Positions 8,777-15,755 of a stretch of 40,586 bases of DNA are shown here, piece by piece. The stretch is taken from contig CALCQV010000085.1 of the NCBI GenBank assembly GCA_937894795.1, positions 1 to 40,586 of the forward strand, read 5' to 3'. Below the pieces are notes generated by a model. The model ran no database searches, had not been told where the DNA came from, and worked only from the letters and a program-made list of their open reading frames with translations. The stretch comes from an uncultured Bacteroidales bacterium. GTDB lineage: Bacteria; Bacteroidota; Bacteroidia; Bacteroidales; Lentimicrobiaceae. The first letter of the stretch is position 1. Every line of letters begins with the position of its first letter. Both the position numbers and the translations under genes were made by a program.

Positions 8777-9667
8777 ATGATTAAGTATTCAATAAAAGAT
8801 CTGGAGCAATTATCAGGTATTAAAGCTCATACTATTAGAATCTGGGAAAAAAGATACCAGTTGTTTGAGCCTGAAAGAACCCCTACCAACATTAGATATT
8901 ATTCTGATGAGGACCTAAAGAAATTGCTTAATGTTACCATTCTGAATCGTAATGGATTCAAGATATCAAACATTGTTTGCATGAATCACAATGAAATGAA
9001 TGAAAGAATCATAGAGATTTCTGATTCATTTCAGGACTTCACAAATCAGATTGAGCAGCTCACAATGGCAATGATTGATTTTGATGAGATACGTTTTGAA
9101 CGGGTATTATCAACTTCTGTCATCAAGCTTGGTTTTGATGAGACTGTTACCAAGATACTATATCCTTTCTTTGAAAGAATAGGAGTTTTATGGCAAATAG
9201 GCACCATTTATCCTGCCCAGGAACATTTTGTTTCAAATTTGATACGCCAGAAATTAATCATAGCAATTGATGGGCAGACCGGTAATATTAAAGATAATCC
9301 ACTCACATTCTTACTTTTCCTGCCTTCAAACGAGTGGCATGAACTGGGGCTGCTTTTCTATAATTACCTCATCAGAAAAGCCGGCCACAATGTGATATAT
9401 CTCGGACAATCACTTCCGATGGAGGATCTGGCTGAAATTAAAAGCAAACAAAGCATTGATTGCCTGTTCACATCATTTACCACAAATATCTCTCAGAAAC
9501 GGTATAGTGAAACCATAGGTCATATAAGCCAAATATTTTCTGAAAATAAAATTTACGTTTCAGGTATTCAAGCTCTTGAGCATGATATTGAATTACCCCA
9601 AAATGTAGAAGTGATTAAACAACCAAAGCTATTTCTTGAACAAGTTTTATCGCTACAATTGGGCTGA
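8777..9667 (+). CDS. MerR-type regulator with B12-binding domain
   Basis: A LitR/CarH-like transcriptional regulator. Residues about 1-70 form the MerR head (YSIKDLEQLSGIKAHTIRIW, then NIRYYSDEDLKKLL). Residues about 95-165 resemble the B12-binding helical cap (ERIGVLWQIGTIYPAQEHF). The rest is a Rossmann-like B12-binding domain. The cobalamin motif DxHxxG appears as EWHELG: the axial His188 is present while the usual Asp is Glu186. Relatives sense light or cobalamin through adenosylcobalamin; whether this one does is inference. The start is taken at 8777 (296 residues) because MIKYSIKDLEQLSG is the normal N-terminus and because the promoter lies between the two ATGs; the longer form would start at 8723. 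An ECF sigma gene follows after a dyad-rich gap of 367 bases. Confidence 0.9.
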   Translation: MIKYSIKDLEQLSGIKAHTIRIWEKRYQLFEPERTPTNIRYYSDEDLKKLLNVTILNRNGFKISNIVCMNHNEMNERIIEISDSFQDFTNQIEQLTMAMIDFDEIRFERVLSTSVIKLGFDETVTKILYPFFERIGVLWQIGTIYPAQEHFVSNLIRQKLIIAIDGQTGNIKDNPLTFLLFLPSNEWHELGLLFYNYLIRKAGHNVIYLGQSLPMEDLAEIKSKQSIDCLFTSFTTNISQKRYSETIGHISQIFSENKIYVSGIQALEHDIELPQNVEVIKQPKLFLEQVLSLQLG

Positions 9668-9671
9668 TTTT

Positions 9672-9695
9672 CAATAGCTTAATATAGAGCTATTG
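9672..9695 (+). repeat. 8-bp hairpin after the MerR-B12 stop
   Basis: CAATAGCT (9672-9679) and AGCTATTG (9688-9695) pair perfectly around an 8-base loop. It begins 5 bases after the MerR stop codon and may form the 3' end of that mRNA, although there is no T tract directly after it. Confidence 0.5.
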
Positions 9696-9699
9696 CTAT

Positions 9700-9718
9700 A
9701 TGTCCTTTATATGGACAT
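9700..9718. promoter_or_regulatory. Dyad ATGTCC-N7-GGACAT, possible operator
   Basis: A perfect 6-bp inverted repeat with a 7-base spacer, centred at 9709. Its half-site is shared with the dyad centred at 9815, 106 bases away, or close to ten helical turns. It is a candidate binding site for the neighbouring MerR-type regulator. Confidence 0.4.
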
Positions 9719-9807
9719 TTTCTTTACCTCTCTACAATACCTTAATTCTTCATTTTCAGTTTATTATACAAACTGTAGATTTAACTACTCATTTTATTCC
9801 TATTTAT

Positions 9808-9822
9808 GGACAATTATTGTCC
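9808..9822. promoter_or_regulatory. 15-base perfect palindrome, possible operator
   Basis: GGACAATTATTGTCC is a perfect dyad (7 bp, one central T). A further GGTCCA at 9829-9834 extends a weaker symmetry with TGGAC at 9807-9811. It shares the GGACA/TGTCC half-site with the dyad at 9700-9718. Confidence 0.45.
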
Positions 9823-9986
9823 TATATTGGTCCATTTTATATTTTGTTAACATTATACAATTGCTTGTTGCTTTTTTCTTAAACAATTTAGAATGGTTTT
9901 ATTTCCTTTAATTTCAAATGTTTAAGCATTTTGACTCCGATTTCAATATTAATTCTACATTAAAATGCATCTCCATGTTTAAAACT

Positions 9987-10015
9987 GCATACTATTTGTT
10001 AAACAGATAGTATAC
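9987..10015. promoter_or_regulatory. 29-base imperfect palindrome before ECF sigma gene
   Basis: The sequence centred on 10001 is symmetric over 14 positions each side, with two non-Watson-Crick positions (9988/10014 and the T-G pair 9996/10006). The core is ACTATTTGTT-A-AACAGATAGT. It ends 19 bases before the ATG at 10035, where a bound dimer could block or position RNA polymerase. A TTTG at 9995-9998 within it could be a -33 element, but no TAnnTTTG follows at normal spacing. Confidence 0.5.
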
Positions 10016-10034
10016 ATTAAAACAAAAGGTAGTT

Positions 10035-10541
10035 ATGACAGCCATAGAATTCAACAGCAAGCTTATAAGTTTACACGAGAATCTTTCGTTTTTTGCCAAC
10101 ACCTTAACCAATGATAGAGAAGAGGCGAAAGACCTCATTCAGGATACGTATCTCAAAGCTCTTATACATAAAGATAAATTTGAAGCAAACACCAATTTGA
10201 AAGCCTGGACTTATACCATAATGAAAAACACTTTTATCAACAACTACAGGAGAAACCAGAAAGCTAATACTATAGTGGATACTACTGAGGATTTGTATTT
10301 CCTTAATATCCCCCGTCGTTCAGATTTCGTTTCACCTGATTCACAGTTACAGACAAAAGAGATACAGGCAAGCATTGCCAAGCTTGAGGAGGATCAACGC
10401 ACTCCGTTTGAAATGCATACTGATGGTTACAAGTATAAAGAGATAGCTGAGAACCTCAACCTTTCAATAGGCACCGTTAAAAGCAGAATATTCTTCACAA
10501 GGAAAAAGTTAATGGGATCATTAAAAGATTTCAGCAACTAA
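10035..10541 (+). CDS. ECF-type RNA polymerase sigma factor
   Basis: A 168-residue extracytoplasmic-function sigma factor that would redirect RNA polymerase to a small regulon. Region 2 covers about residues 8-75 with the core-binding and -10 recognition segment (DREEAKDLIQDTYLKAL, then LKAWTYTIMKNTFINNYRR). Region 4 covers about 110-160 with the helix-turn-helix YKEIAENLNLSIGTVKSRIF. Length is standard. No anti-sigma gene lies beside it: the next gene is on the other strand. In several Bacteroidota a MerR-B12 gene and such a sigma gene precede carotenoid genes; none are found here. The palindrome at 9987-10015 lies just upstream and may control it. AAGGTAG at 10025-10031 is a modest ribosome binding site. 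Confidence 0.93.
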   Translation: MTAIEFNSKLISLHENLSFFANTLTNDREEAKDLIQDTYLKALIHKDKFEANTNLKAWTYTIMKNTFINNYRRNQKANTIVDTTEDLYFLNIPRRSDFVSPDSQLQTKEIQASIAKLEEDQRTPFEMHTDGYKYKEIAENLNLSIGTVKSRIFFTRKKLMGSLKDFSN

Positions 10542-10556
10542 GAAAATATAAACCAC

Positions 10557-10589
10557 AAAAAAAGAGCTGCGCGATGTAGCTCTTTTTTT
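10557..10589. terminator. Bidirectional rho-independent terminator
   Basis: A7-GAGCT (10557-10568) pairs with AGCTC-T7 (10578-10589) around a 9-base loop. It lies between the convergent ECF sigma and histidine kinase genes and suits both. Confidence 0.85.
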
Positions 10590-10611
10590 ATTACCGTTAA
10601 CGGGTATATCA

Positions 10612-11562
10612 TTATAATGCTTTCTGCTTATCCAACATCTCCGCTTCCTGATGTTCACAATAAGGAATAGTAAAATAGAAGATTGAGCCTTTACCGGGTG
10701 ATGATTCTCCACGCATTTCACCACCCATCATTTCAACAAATTTCTGTGAGAGGGTTAATCCTAAACCAATACCTCCATAGTTTCTGGTATTGCTATCGTC
10801 AACCTGCCTGAAACGTTGAAAAACAACATCCAGTTTTTCCTGAGGGAAACCCATACCTGAATCTTTAACATAAAATTCAACCATTGAATTATCCTTCAGG
10901 TCGTAACCTATCTCTACAAAACCTTCATTAGTGTATTTAAGTGCGTTTTCAATCAAATTATACAAGGTTTGCCTTAGTTTTCGGGGATCAGTATAGATTG
11001 CAAATGAATTATCCTTTGCCGATTTTCGCATCCTGATACTTACGTTGTTTTTGCCATTGATCTCCTTTTCAAGATTGAAAAATGTAACCAACCCGGTCAA
11101 TAATTCATTGATGGGGCAACTCTCCTTATACATTTTGGTAATTCCTGATTCAATAAGGGCAATGTTGAAAATTTCATCCATCATGTCAAGCAGCTTATTG
11201 CTGTTTTTATGAATGATTTCAATGTATTCCTGATTTTCAGTATCCGCATCGTTTGTCTGTTGCAATAATGACGAGAAACCCATGATTGCATTCAATGGGG
11301 TTCTGATCTCGTGCGACATATTGGCCAGGAATGACGATTTTAACTTATCTGACTCTTCAGCTTTGTACTTAACCAGTTCCAACTCACTCTGAACCTTATT
11401 ATACAATTCAGTTTTCTCTTTTAATTGTGTATCCAGTTTCTTGTTTTGCATATCAAGTTTTCTGGCTGTAATCAAGAAGTAAACACACAAGAGGAGAAGC
11501 ACAGCAACACAAACCAGGAGTAGTAGCATATTCATCTGCATTAACAAGATTAGCACCGGCAA
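10612..11562 (-). CDS. Membrane-anchored sensor histidine kinase
   Basis: A 316-residue two-component kinase. One hydrophobic segment covers about residues 3-32, followed by a coiled coil at about 35-75 and no recognisable sensor domain. The dimerisation and phosphoacceptor region has SHEIRTPLNAIMGF with His84. The ATPase domain (about 190-308) shows the N box (NLIENALKY), G1 (DSGMGFP), F box (FQRFRQ) and G2 (GGIGLGLTLSQKF). All catalytic boxes are intact. No response regulator is adjacent, so it is an orphan kinase whose partner is elsewhere. Starts at Met8, Met10 or Met12 are also possible because the N-terminus has several methionines just before the helix. The gene ends at the shared terminator 10557-10589. 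Confidence 0.9.
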   Translation of the reverse strand: MPVLILLMQMNMLLLLVCVAVLLLLCVYFLITARKLDMQNKKLDTQLKEKTELYNKVQSELELVKYKAEESDKLKSSFLANMSHEIRTPLNAIMGFSSLLQQTNDADTENQEYIEIIHKNSNKLLDMMDEIFNIALIESGITKMYKESCPINELLTGLVTFFNLEKEINGKNNVSIRMRKSAKDNSFAIYTDPRKLRQTLYNLIENALKYTNEGFVEIGYDLKDNSMVEFYVKDSGMGFPQEKLDVVFQRFRQVDDSNTRNYGGIGLGLTLSQKFVEMMGGEMRGESSPGKGSIFYFTIPYCEHQEAEMLDKQKAL

Positions 11563-11616
11563 AGTCTATTAATCAACATTCAAATATAAGCAATAAACCA
11601 CACATCATACATATCG

Positions 11617-12249
11617 TTATTCAAAAACAATGGTATGAATTCCTGTGTCGTAAGGTTTGAAAATCACTTCCTTTATCCACTCATAATGCTTCCGGTTATT
11701 GACAAAATCAAGCTTATTCGTGTCAATTATCAGAATTCGCATATCATTCAGCTTACGTAGATATTCAAAATAGCCATCCTGAATCCGCTGGAGGTATGAA
11801 TTCTCAATATTCTGCTCATACGACCGGCCTCTGAGTATAATATTTGATTTTAACCGGTTGATGGAAGCATACAGGTATACTACCAAATCAGGACCAGGGA
11901 GTGAAAGATTGATAATATTAAACAGTTTTGAATAAAGATTATATTCATCGTCAGGCAATGTTGCCTTAGAAAAGATTAACGACTTGCTAATGAAGTAATC
12001 AGATATAATCAGATTCTGAAACAAGTCAGTAATAGACAATTCCGTCTTTAACTGCTGAAACCTGCTGGCCAGGAAAGAAAGTTCAAGAGGGAATGCATAT
12101 TTATCAGGATCTTTATAAAACTTGGGAAGGAAGTCGTTTTCCTCAAATTGCTCGAGTATCAATCTTGAGTTAAAATCATCAGACAACATGTGGGCTAAAG
12201 ATGTTTTTCCCGCTCCAATAGTACCTTCGATGGCAATATAATTATACAT
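11617..12249 (-). CDS. Deoxynucleoside kinase
   Basis: A dNK-family salvage enzyme that phosphorylates deoxynucleosides (dA, dG or dC types) with ATP in the cytoplasm. The P-loop GTIGAGKTS covers residues 9-17. An E-Q-F-E-E segment near residues 33-37 and the SRFQQLKTEL helix follow. The lid region has ILRGRSYEQNIE with the arginines expected for phosphate contacts. The 210-residue length is normal. It starts 12 bases after the folK stop and is surely co-transcribed with it, an order I recall in many Bacteroidota. The exact base preference cannot be told from sequence. Confidence 0.9.
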   Translation of the reverse strand: MYNYIAIEGTIGAGKTSLAHMLSDDFNSRLILEQFEENDFLPKFYKDPDKYAFPLELSFLASRFQQLKTELSITDLFQNLIISDYFISKSLIFSKATLPDDEYNLYSKLFNIINLSLPGPDLVVYLYASINRLKSNIILRGRSYEQNIENSYLQRIQDGYFEYLRKLNDMRILIIDTNKLDFVNNRKHYEWIKEVIFKPYDTGIHTIVFE

Positions 12250-12261
12250 TCGGCAAATTTC

Positions 12262-12747
12262 TTATAAGTATTTTCGAACCCAGCGATTATCCTCGCAATT
12301 GATTAACAATTCATTAACCGTTATATTAAGCACAGGATGTTGAAAGTCAGGTGCAATTTCAGCTAATGGAATAAGTACAAACTTACGGAATTGCATTCTT
12401 TCGTGTGGAATTACAAGATCTTTGTGCCGTATTATTTCATCATTAAAAAAGATAATATCAATATCAATTGTCCTGGGTTGATTTCTTATTCCATTACGTT
12501 TTCTGCCGAGTTCCTTCTCAATCTTTAAAATCACTTTCAACAAACCAAAAGGATCCAATTCTGTTTGGATTTTGATGACCCGGTTTAAATATGGTAATGG
12601 TTCAATAGTACCCCAGGGCTCCGTTTCATAAATGGATGAGGTTGCTTTAACTATGCCGGCTCTCACAGAAACAAGATCTATGGCTTTATCCAATAAACTT
12701 TCCTTTTCACCAAGATTACTCCCCAGAATCAAATAAACCTCATTCAT
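12262..12747 (-). CDS. folK: 2-amino-4-hydroxy-6-hydroxymethyldihydropteridine diphosphokinase
   Basis: HPPK transfers pyrophosphate from ATP to 6-hydroxymethyl-dihydropterin in folate synthesis. The signatures are LGSNLGEKESLLDKAI at the N-terminus, SSIYETEPWG, and the signature segment RTIDIDIIFFND with the metal-binding Asp pair, then VIPHERMQFRKFVLIPLAEI. The 161-residue length fits a stand-alone HPPK with no fused FolP or FolB. It lies upstream of the deoxynucleoside kinase gene in the same transcript and is divergent from sppA, with about 70 bases between the two starts. Confidence 0.95.
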   Translation of the reverse strand: MNEVYLILGSNLGEKESLLDKAIDLVSVRAGIVKATSSIYETEPWGTIEPLPYLNRVIKIQTELDPFGLLKVILKIEKELGRKRNGIRNQPRTIDIDIIFFNDEIIRHKDLVIPHERMQFRKFVLIPLAEIAPDFQHPVLNITVNELLINCEDNRWVRKYL

Positions 12748-12792
12748 GCATTATTATTTAACGACAAATGTAGTCTGTTTTTTAAAATATTC

Positions 12793-12800
12793 TAACTTTG
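12793..12800 (+). promoter_or_regulatory. Bacteroidota -7 box before sppA
   Basis: TAACTTTG fits TAnnTTTG exactly and lies 17 bases before the ATG at 12818 (26 before the ATG at 12827). It would give a very short leader. No convincing -33 box is visible. Confidence 0.4.
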
Positions 12801-12817
12801 AATTACTAACAAAATAA

Positions 12818-14599
12818 ATGAATGCCATGAAACAATTCTTCAAATTCATGCTCGCCTCAATGGCCGGTTTCATAGTAACTTTAGTGATACTATTTTTCCT
12901 GGTCTCAATATTTGTGGCCTCTATGGTATCCTTAGCCTCTAAGAAGGAAGTGATAATTGAGCCGAACTCAGTATTGCATTTGACTTTTGACAAAGCGATA
13001 CCTGAAAGAAGTCCTGCGGCTCCTTTTGCATTCAGTTCCAACAATATGTTCAGGACAACGAATGTACCGGGATTGCTTGAAACGCTTGATCTGATCAAGA
13101 AAGCAGCAGAAGATGACAATATCAAGGGCATCTACCTTGATCTGAGTGATATTCCTTCAGGATTAGCCACCCTAGAAGAGATCAGAAATGAACTCCTCGA
13201 ATTTAAGAAATCAGGAAAATTCATCTATTCGTATGGCGAAGTGTACTCCCAGAAAGCATATTATATGGCATCAGTAGCTGATAATATATGCGTAAATCCC
13301 GAAGGATCCATTGATTTTAAAGGATTGACCGGCGAAGTGATGTTCCTAAAAGGAATGTTGGCAAAGCTTGATATCAATGCACAGATTATAAGACATGGCA
13401 AATACAAAAGTGCCATTGAGCCATTTATAGCCGATAAAATGAGCGAGGCAAACAAGGAACAGACAATTACCTATGTGGGCGGAATTTGGAATCACATGGT
13501 TAAGCAAATAGGTGAGGCCCGGAAGATAGAGACAGATAAACTCATGTCGATTGCCGACTCATTATCACTCGAAACAGCAGAAGATGCAGTTGAATATGGC
13601 TTTGCTGATCAGGCTGCCTATAAGGACCAATTTATATCGATGCTAAAATCAAAAATAGGGCTGGATGAAGATGGTAAGCTGAAATTAGTAACATTGAATA
13701 AGTATAAGGATACAAAAGCACTCAAAGTTGAAAAAAGATCAAAAAACAAGATAGCCATTATTTATGCAGTGGGTGATATTGGCGGTGGAGAAGGAGATGA
13801 TGAGACCATTGGATCAGAGCGTATATCGAAAGCTATACGTAAGGCTCGAATGGACAGCACGGTAAAGGCAATAGTATTCCGCATTAATTCGCCGGGTGGC
13901 AGTGCGTTGGCATCTGATGTTATTTGGCGCGAAGTTAAGTTGGCCAAAGAGGTGAAACCTGTTATTGCATCAATGGGTGATTTGGCTGCATCGGGAGGCT
14001 ATTATATTGCTTGTGCCGCTGATACTATCATTGCCAATCCAACTACACTTACGGGTTCAATTGGCGTTTTTGGTATTATTCCTGATTTCCAGAAATTCTT
14101 TAATAATAAACTCGGTATTACTTTTGACCACGTTAAAACCAATACCAATTCTGACTATATCTCAGTTACACGCCCGTTGACTTCATATGAAACCAAAGTT
14201 ATGACAAATAGCATTGAGCGTATATATGGCACGTTCATAAGCCACGTTTCAGAAGGCCGGTCAATGTCAGTTGCTAACGTTGACAGCATTGGACAAGGAA
14301 GAGTTTGGTGTGGTATTGATGGTAAGCATATAAATCTGGTTGATGAAACCGGTGGCTTGAGGAAAGCAATAAAAGTGGCTGTTTCAATGGCTAAACTTGA
14401 AGATTATAGAATTGTAAGTTTCCCTGAACAAAAGGACCCATTCACTCAAATACTGGAAGACATTTCAGGTTCTGAGCCTTCTGAAAGTAAACTCCGTGAA
14501 GAGTTCGGAATTTTCTATCCATATTATAAGGAAATCAAGTCCCTTTCAAACATGAAAGGTGTGCAGGCCCGTTTGCCTTATTCAATTGAGATAAATTAA
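12818..14599 (+). CDS. sppA: Signal peptide peptidase SppA, 67K type
   Basis: A membrane-bound serine protease that degrades cleaved signal peptides. One N-terminal membrane helix (about residues 10-40) anchors the protein, followed by two tandem S49 domains as in E. coli SppA. The catalytic Lys-Ser dyad is split between them: Lys197 in HGKYKSAIEPF (first repeat) and Ser392 in GDLAASGGYYIA (second repeat). Both residues are present, so activity is predicted. At 593 residues it is full length (E. coli 618). The start may be Met4 (12827, MKQFFKF), which removes three residues only. It is transcribed alone, divergent from folK, with hairpins and a T-rich tail downstream. Confidence 0.94.
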   Translation: MNAMKQFFKFMLASMAGFIVTLVILFFLVSIFVASMVSLASKKEVIIEPNSVLHLTFDKAIPERSPAAPFAFSSNNMFRTTNVPGLLETLDLIKKAAEDDNIKGIYLDLSDIPSGLATLEEIRNELLEFKKSGKFIYSYGEVYSQKAYYMASVADNICVNPEGSIDFKGLTGEVMFLKGMLAKLDINAQIIRHGKYKSAIEPFIADKMSEANKEQTITYVGGIWNHMVKQIGEARKIETDKLMSIADSLSLETAEDAVEYGFADQAAYKDQFISMLKSKIGLDEDGKLKLVTLNKYKDTKALKVEKRSKNKIAIIYAVGDIGGGEGDDETIGSERISKAIRKARMDSTVKAIVFRINSPGGSALASDVIWREVKLAKEVKPVIASMGDLAASGGYYIACAADTIIANPTTLTGSIGVFGIIPDFQKFFNNKLGITFDHVKTNTNSDYISVTRPLTSYETKVMTNSIERIYGTFISHVSEGRSMSVANVDSIGQGRVWCGIDGKHINLVDETGGLRKAIKVAVSMAKLEDYRIVSFPEQKDPFTQILEDISGSEPSESKLREEFGIFYPYYKEIKSLSNMKGVQARLPYSIEIN

Positions 14600-14614
14600 T
14601 GTTGGCAGACAATT

Positions 14615-14645
14615 CCTGATGAATTTTCTTAATGAAATCATCAGG
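14615..14645 (+). repeat. 8-bp hairpin after sppA
   Basis: CCTGATGA (14615-14622) pairs with TCATCAGG (14638-14645) around a 15-base loop. It lies 15 bases past the sppA stop and just before the likely terminator, so it may stabilise the 3' end. Confidence 0.45.
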
Positions 14646-14674
14646 TTAATATAGCCAAATAAACAATTATAAAG

Positions 14675-14712
14675 GAAGACGAGGATGGAAATGTCCACCC
14701 TCGTCTTCTTTT
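14675..14712 (+). terminator. Rho-independent terminator of sppA
   Basis: GAAGACGAGGATGGA (14675-14689) pairs with TCCACCCTCGTCTTC (14694-14708) with one mismatch and a 4-base loop, then four T. It is about 75 bases beyond the sppA stop. Confidence 0.75.
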
Positions 14713-14836
14713 ATACACCTATTTAATTATTGAAAATCTCGCAGTGACAACCAGCCTTATTCCATCACAAACCAAGCTAAACTTTCCAGTCTAATGTTAA
14801 GACGGTGTGCCTAAACGGTCAGGCACCATTAACCAA

Positions 14837-15688
14837 TCAGAAACCTTTCAAAGCTTTATGACGTGAGTAGAACTTTATGCTATCAGTCTGAGCTTTGTTC
14901 ATATCATACAGAGCCACTTCCCAATCGCCGTACATAGAATTGGGCAACATCACATATCTCTCACCAAATTCCTTACGCAGTTTATCCACACCCTCTGCCC
15001 TATCACGGTTTGGTTTATCTTCAAGCAGGTTGGTCAGATCATTAAGATTATCGCCAACTAACAATGAAATATGATACTTCTCCAATAACTTGTTTCTACG
15101 GCCTTCCTTACTATTCTCATCCGTTCGCATAATAACATGGTCATTATCGGCCATCGGGAAACCAAGTTGCTTAAGATTCTGAATAGTTGCATCTTTTAAA
15201 TGTTCCTTCCTATTGGTAACGTAGAATACGCTTAATCCATTGGCTCTGGCATAATTGAGAAAGTCAAGTGCACCGGGTACAGCTTCTGCCTCAGCCTTCA
15301 GGCACCATTCATCCCAACGAACCGGATAACTAATATCATCAATTATACATTGTGCCTGATATGGACTATTGTCGAGCACTGTTTCGTCAACATCCACAAT
15401 TACGATTCTGTGCTTATTTACATTCTTATCTGTCAAATCTTTATCAATTAACAGTTTCCCCAGATTAAAGGACTGATAACAGAGAGCCCTGTATTCAGCA
15501 GCCTGCTGATGATAAAGAGTTCCGAGAACCATGTATTCATTATCGTATAAATAGACAGTAGCTGTATCTTTAATCAGATCCTCAGCCTGGCTTATAACAT
15601 CCTTTTCAGAATCTTTTGGTTGATCAGGCCTATGGCAACCTGATAGAACAATCATCAATACAGTGAATAAAAATCCAAATTGTTTCAT
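14837..15688 (-). CDS. 5'-nucleotidase/acid phosphatase lipoprotein, e(P4) family
   Basis: A HAD-superfamily class B-like phosphatase of the Haemophilus e(P4) (Hel) family, which dephosphorylates nucleotides such as NMN or AMP at the outer membrane. The signal ends in a lipobox, VLSGC, with Cys18 as the lipid anchor. The HAD motif is DVDETVLDN with Asp99 as nucleophile and Asp101 as acid/base. FYVTNRKEH is motif II and GDNLNDL is motif III/IV. The 283-residue length is normal. The gene lies downstream of nifJ on the same strand, but a strong terminator (15703-15734) sits between them, so it probably has its own promoter in that gap or depends on read-through. Confidence 0.93.
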   Translation of the reverse strand: MKQFGFLFTVLMIVLSGCHRPDQPKDSEKDVISQAEDLIKDTATVYLYDNEYMVLGTLYHQQAAEYRALCYQSFNLGKLLIDKDLTDKNVNKHRIVIVDVDETVLDNSPYQAQCIIDDISYPVRWDEWCLKAEAEAVPGALDFLNYARANGLSVFYVTNRKEHLKDATIQNLKQLGFPMADNDHVIMRTDENSKEGRRNKLLEKYHISLLVGDNLNDLTNLLEDKPNRDRAEGVDKLRKEFGERYVMLPNSMYGDWEVALYDMNKAQTDSIKFYSRHKALKGF

Positions 15689-15702
15689 GGCAGTATTTTT
15701 AG

Positions 15703-15734
15703 AAAAAAAAGAGCCGGAAAGAATTTTCCGGCTC
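15703..15734 (-). terminator. Rho-independent terminator of nifJ
   Basis: Read on the minus strand, GAGCCGGAAA and TTTCCGGCTC form a 10-bp perfect stem with a 4-base loop, followed by eight T. It begins 22 bases after the nifJ stop codon. Confidence 0.9.
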
Positions 15735-15755
15735 CAAAATTAGTCAATTTATAAC

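Larger units (their letters stand above)
9668..10034. other. 367-base dyad-rich, AT-rich control region
   Basis: This gap between the MerR-B12 and ECF genes is strongly AT-rich and T-biased on the plus strand. It contains a hairpin at 9672-9695, dyads with TGTCC/GGACA half-sites at 9700-9718 and 9808-9822, and a 29-base imperfect palindrome at 9987-10015. Hydrophobic short ORFs that open at 9693 and 9700 are explained by the T-rich composition and are not called. Confidence 0.65.

Noticed and set aside
9693..9911. Hydrophobic short ORFs (72 and 60 residues) between the MerR-B12 and ECF genes
   Set aside because: Two overlapping frames are both rich in F, L, I and Y, which is what the T-rich sequence gives in any frame. 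There is no ribosome binding site or recognisable domain, and the region contains dyads that look regulatory.
12754..13131. 125-residue minus-strand ORF overlapping the start of sppA
   Set aside because: It is antisense to the sppA N-terminal coding region, carries no domain and covers the likely sppA promoter.
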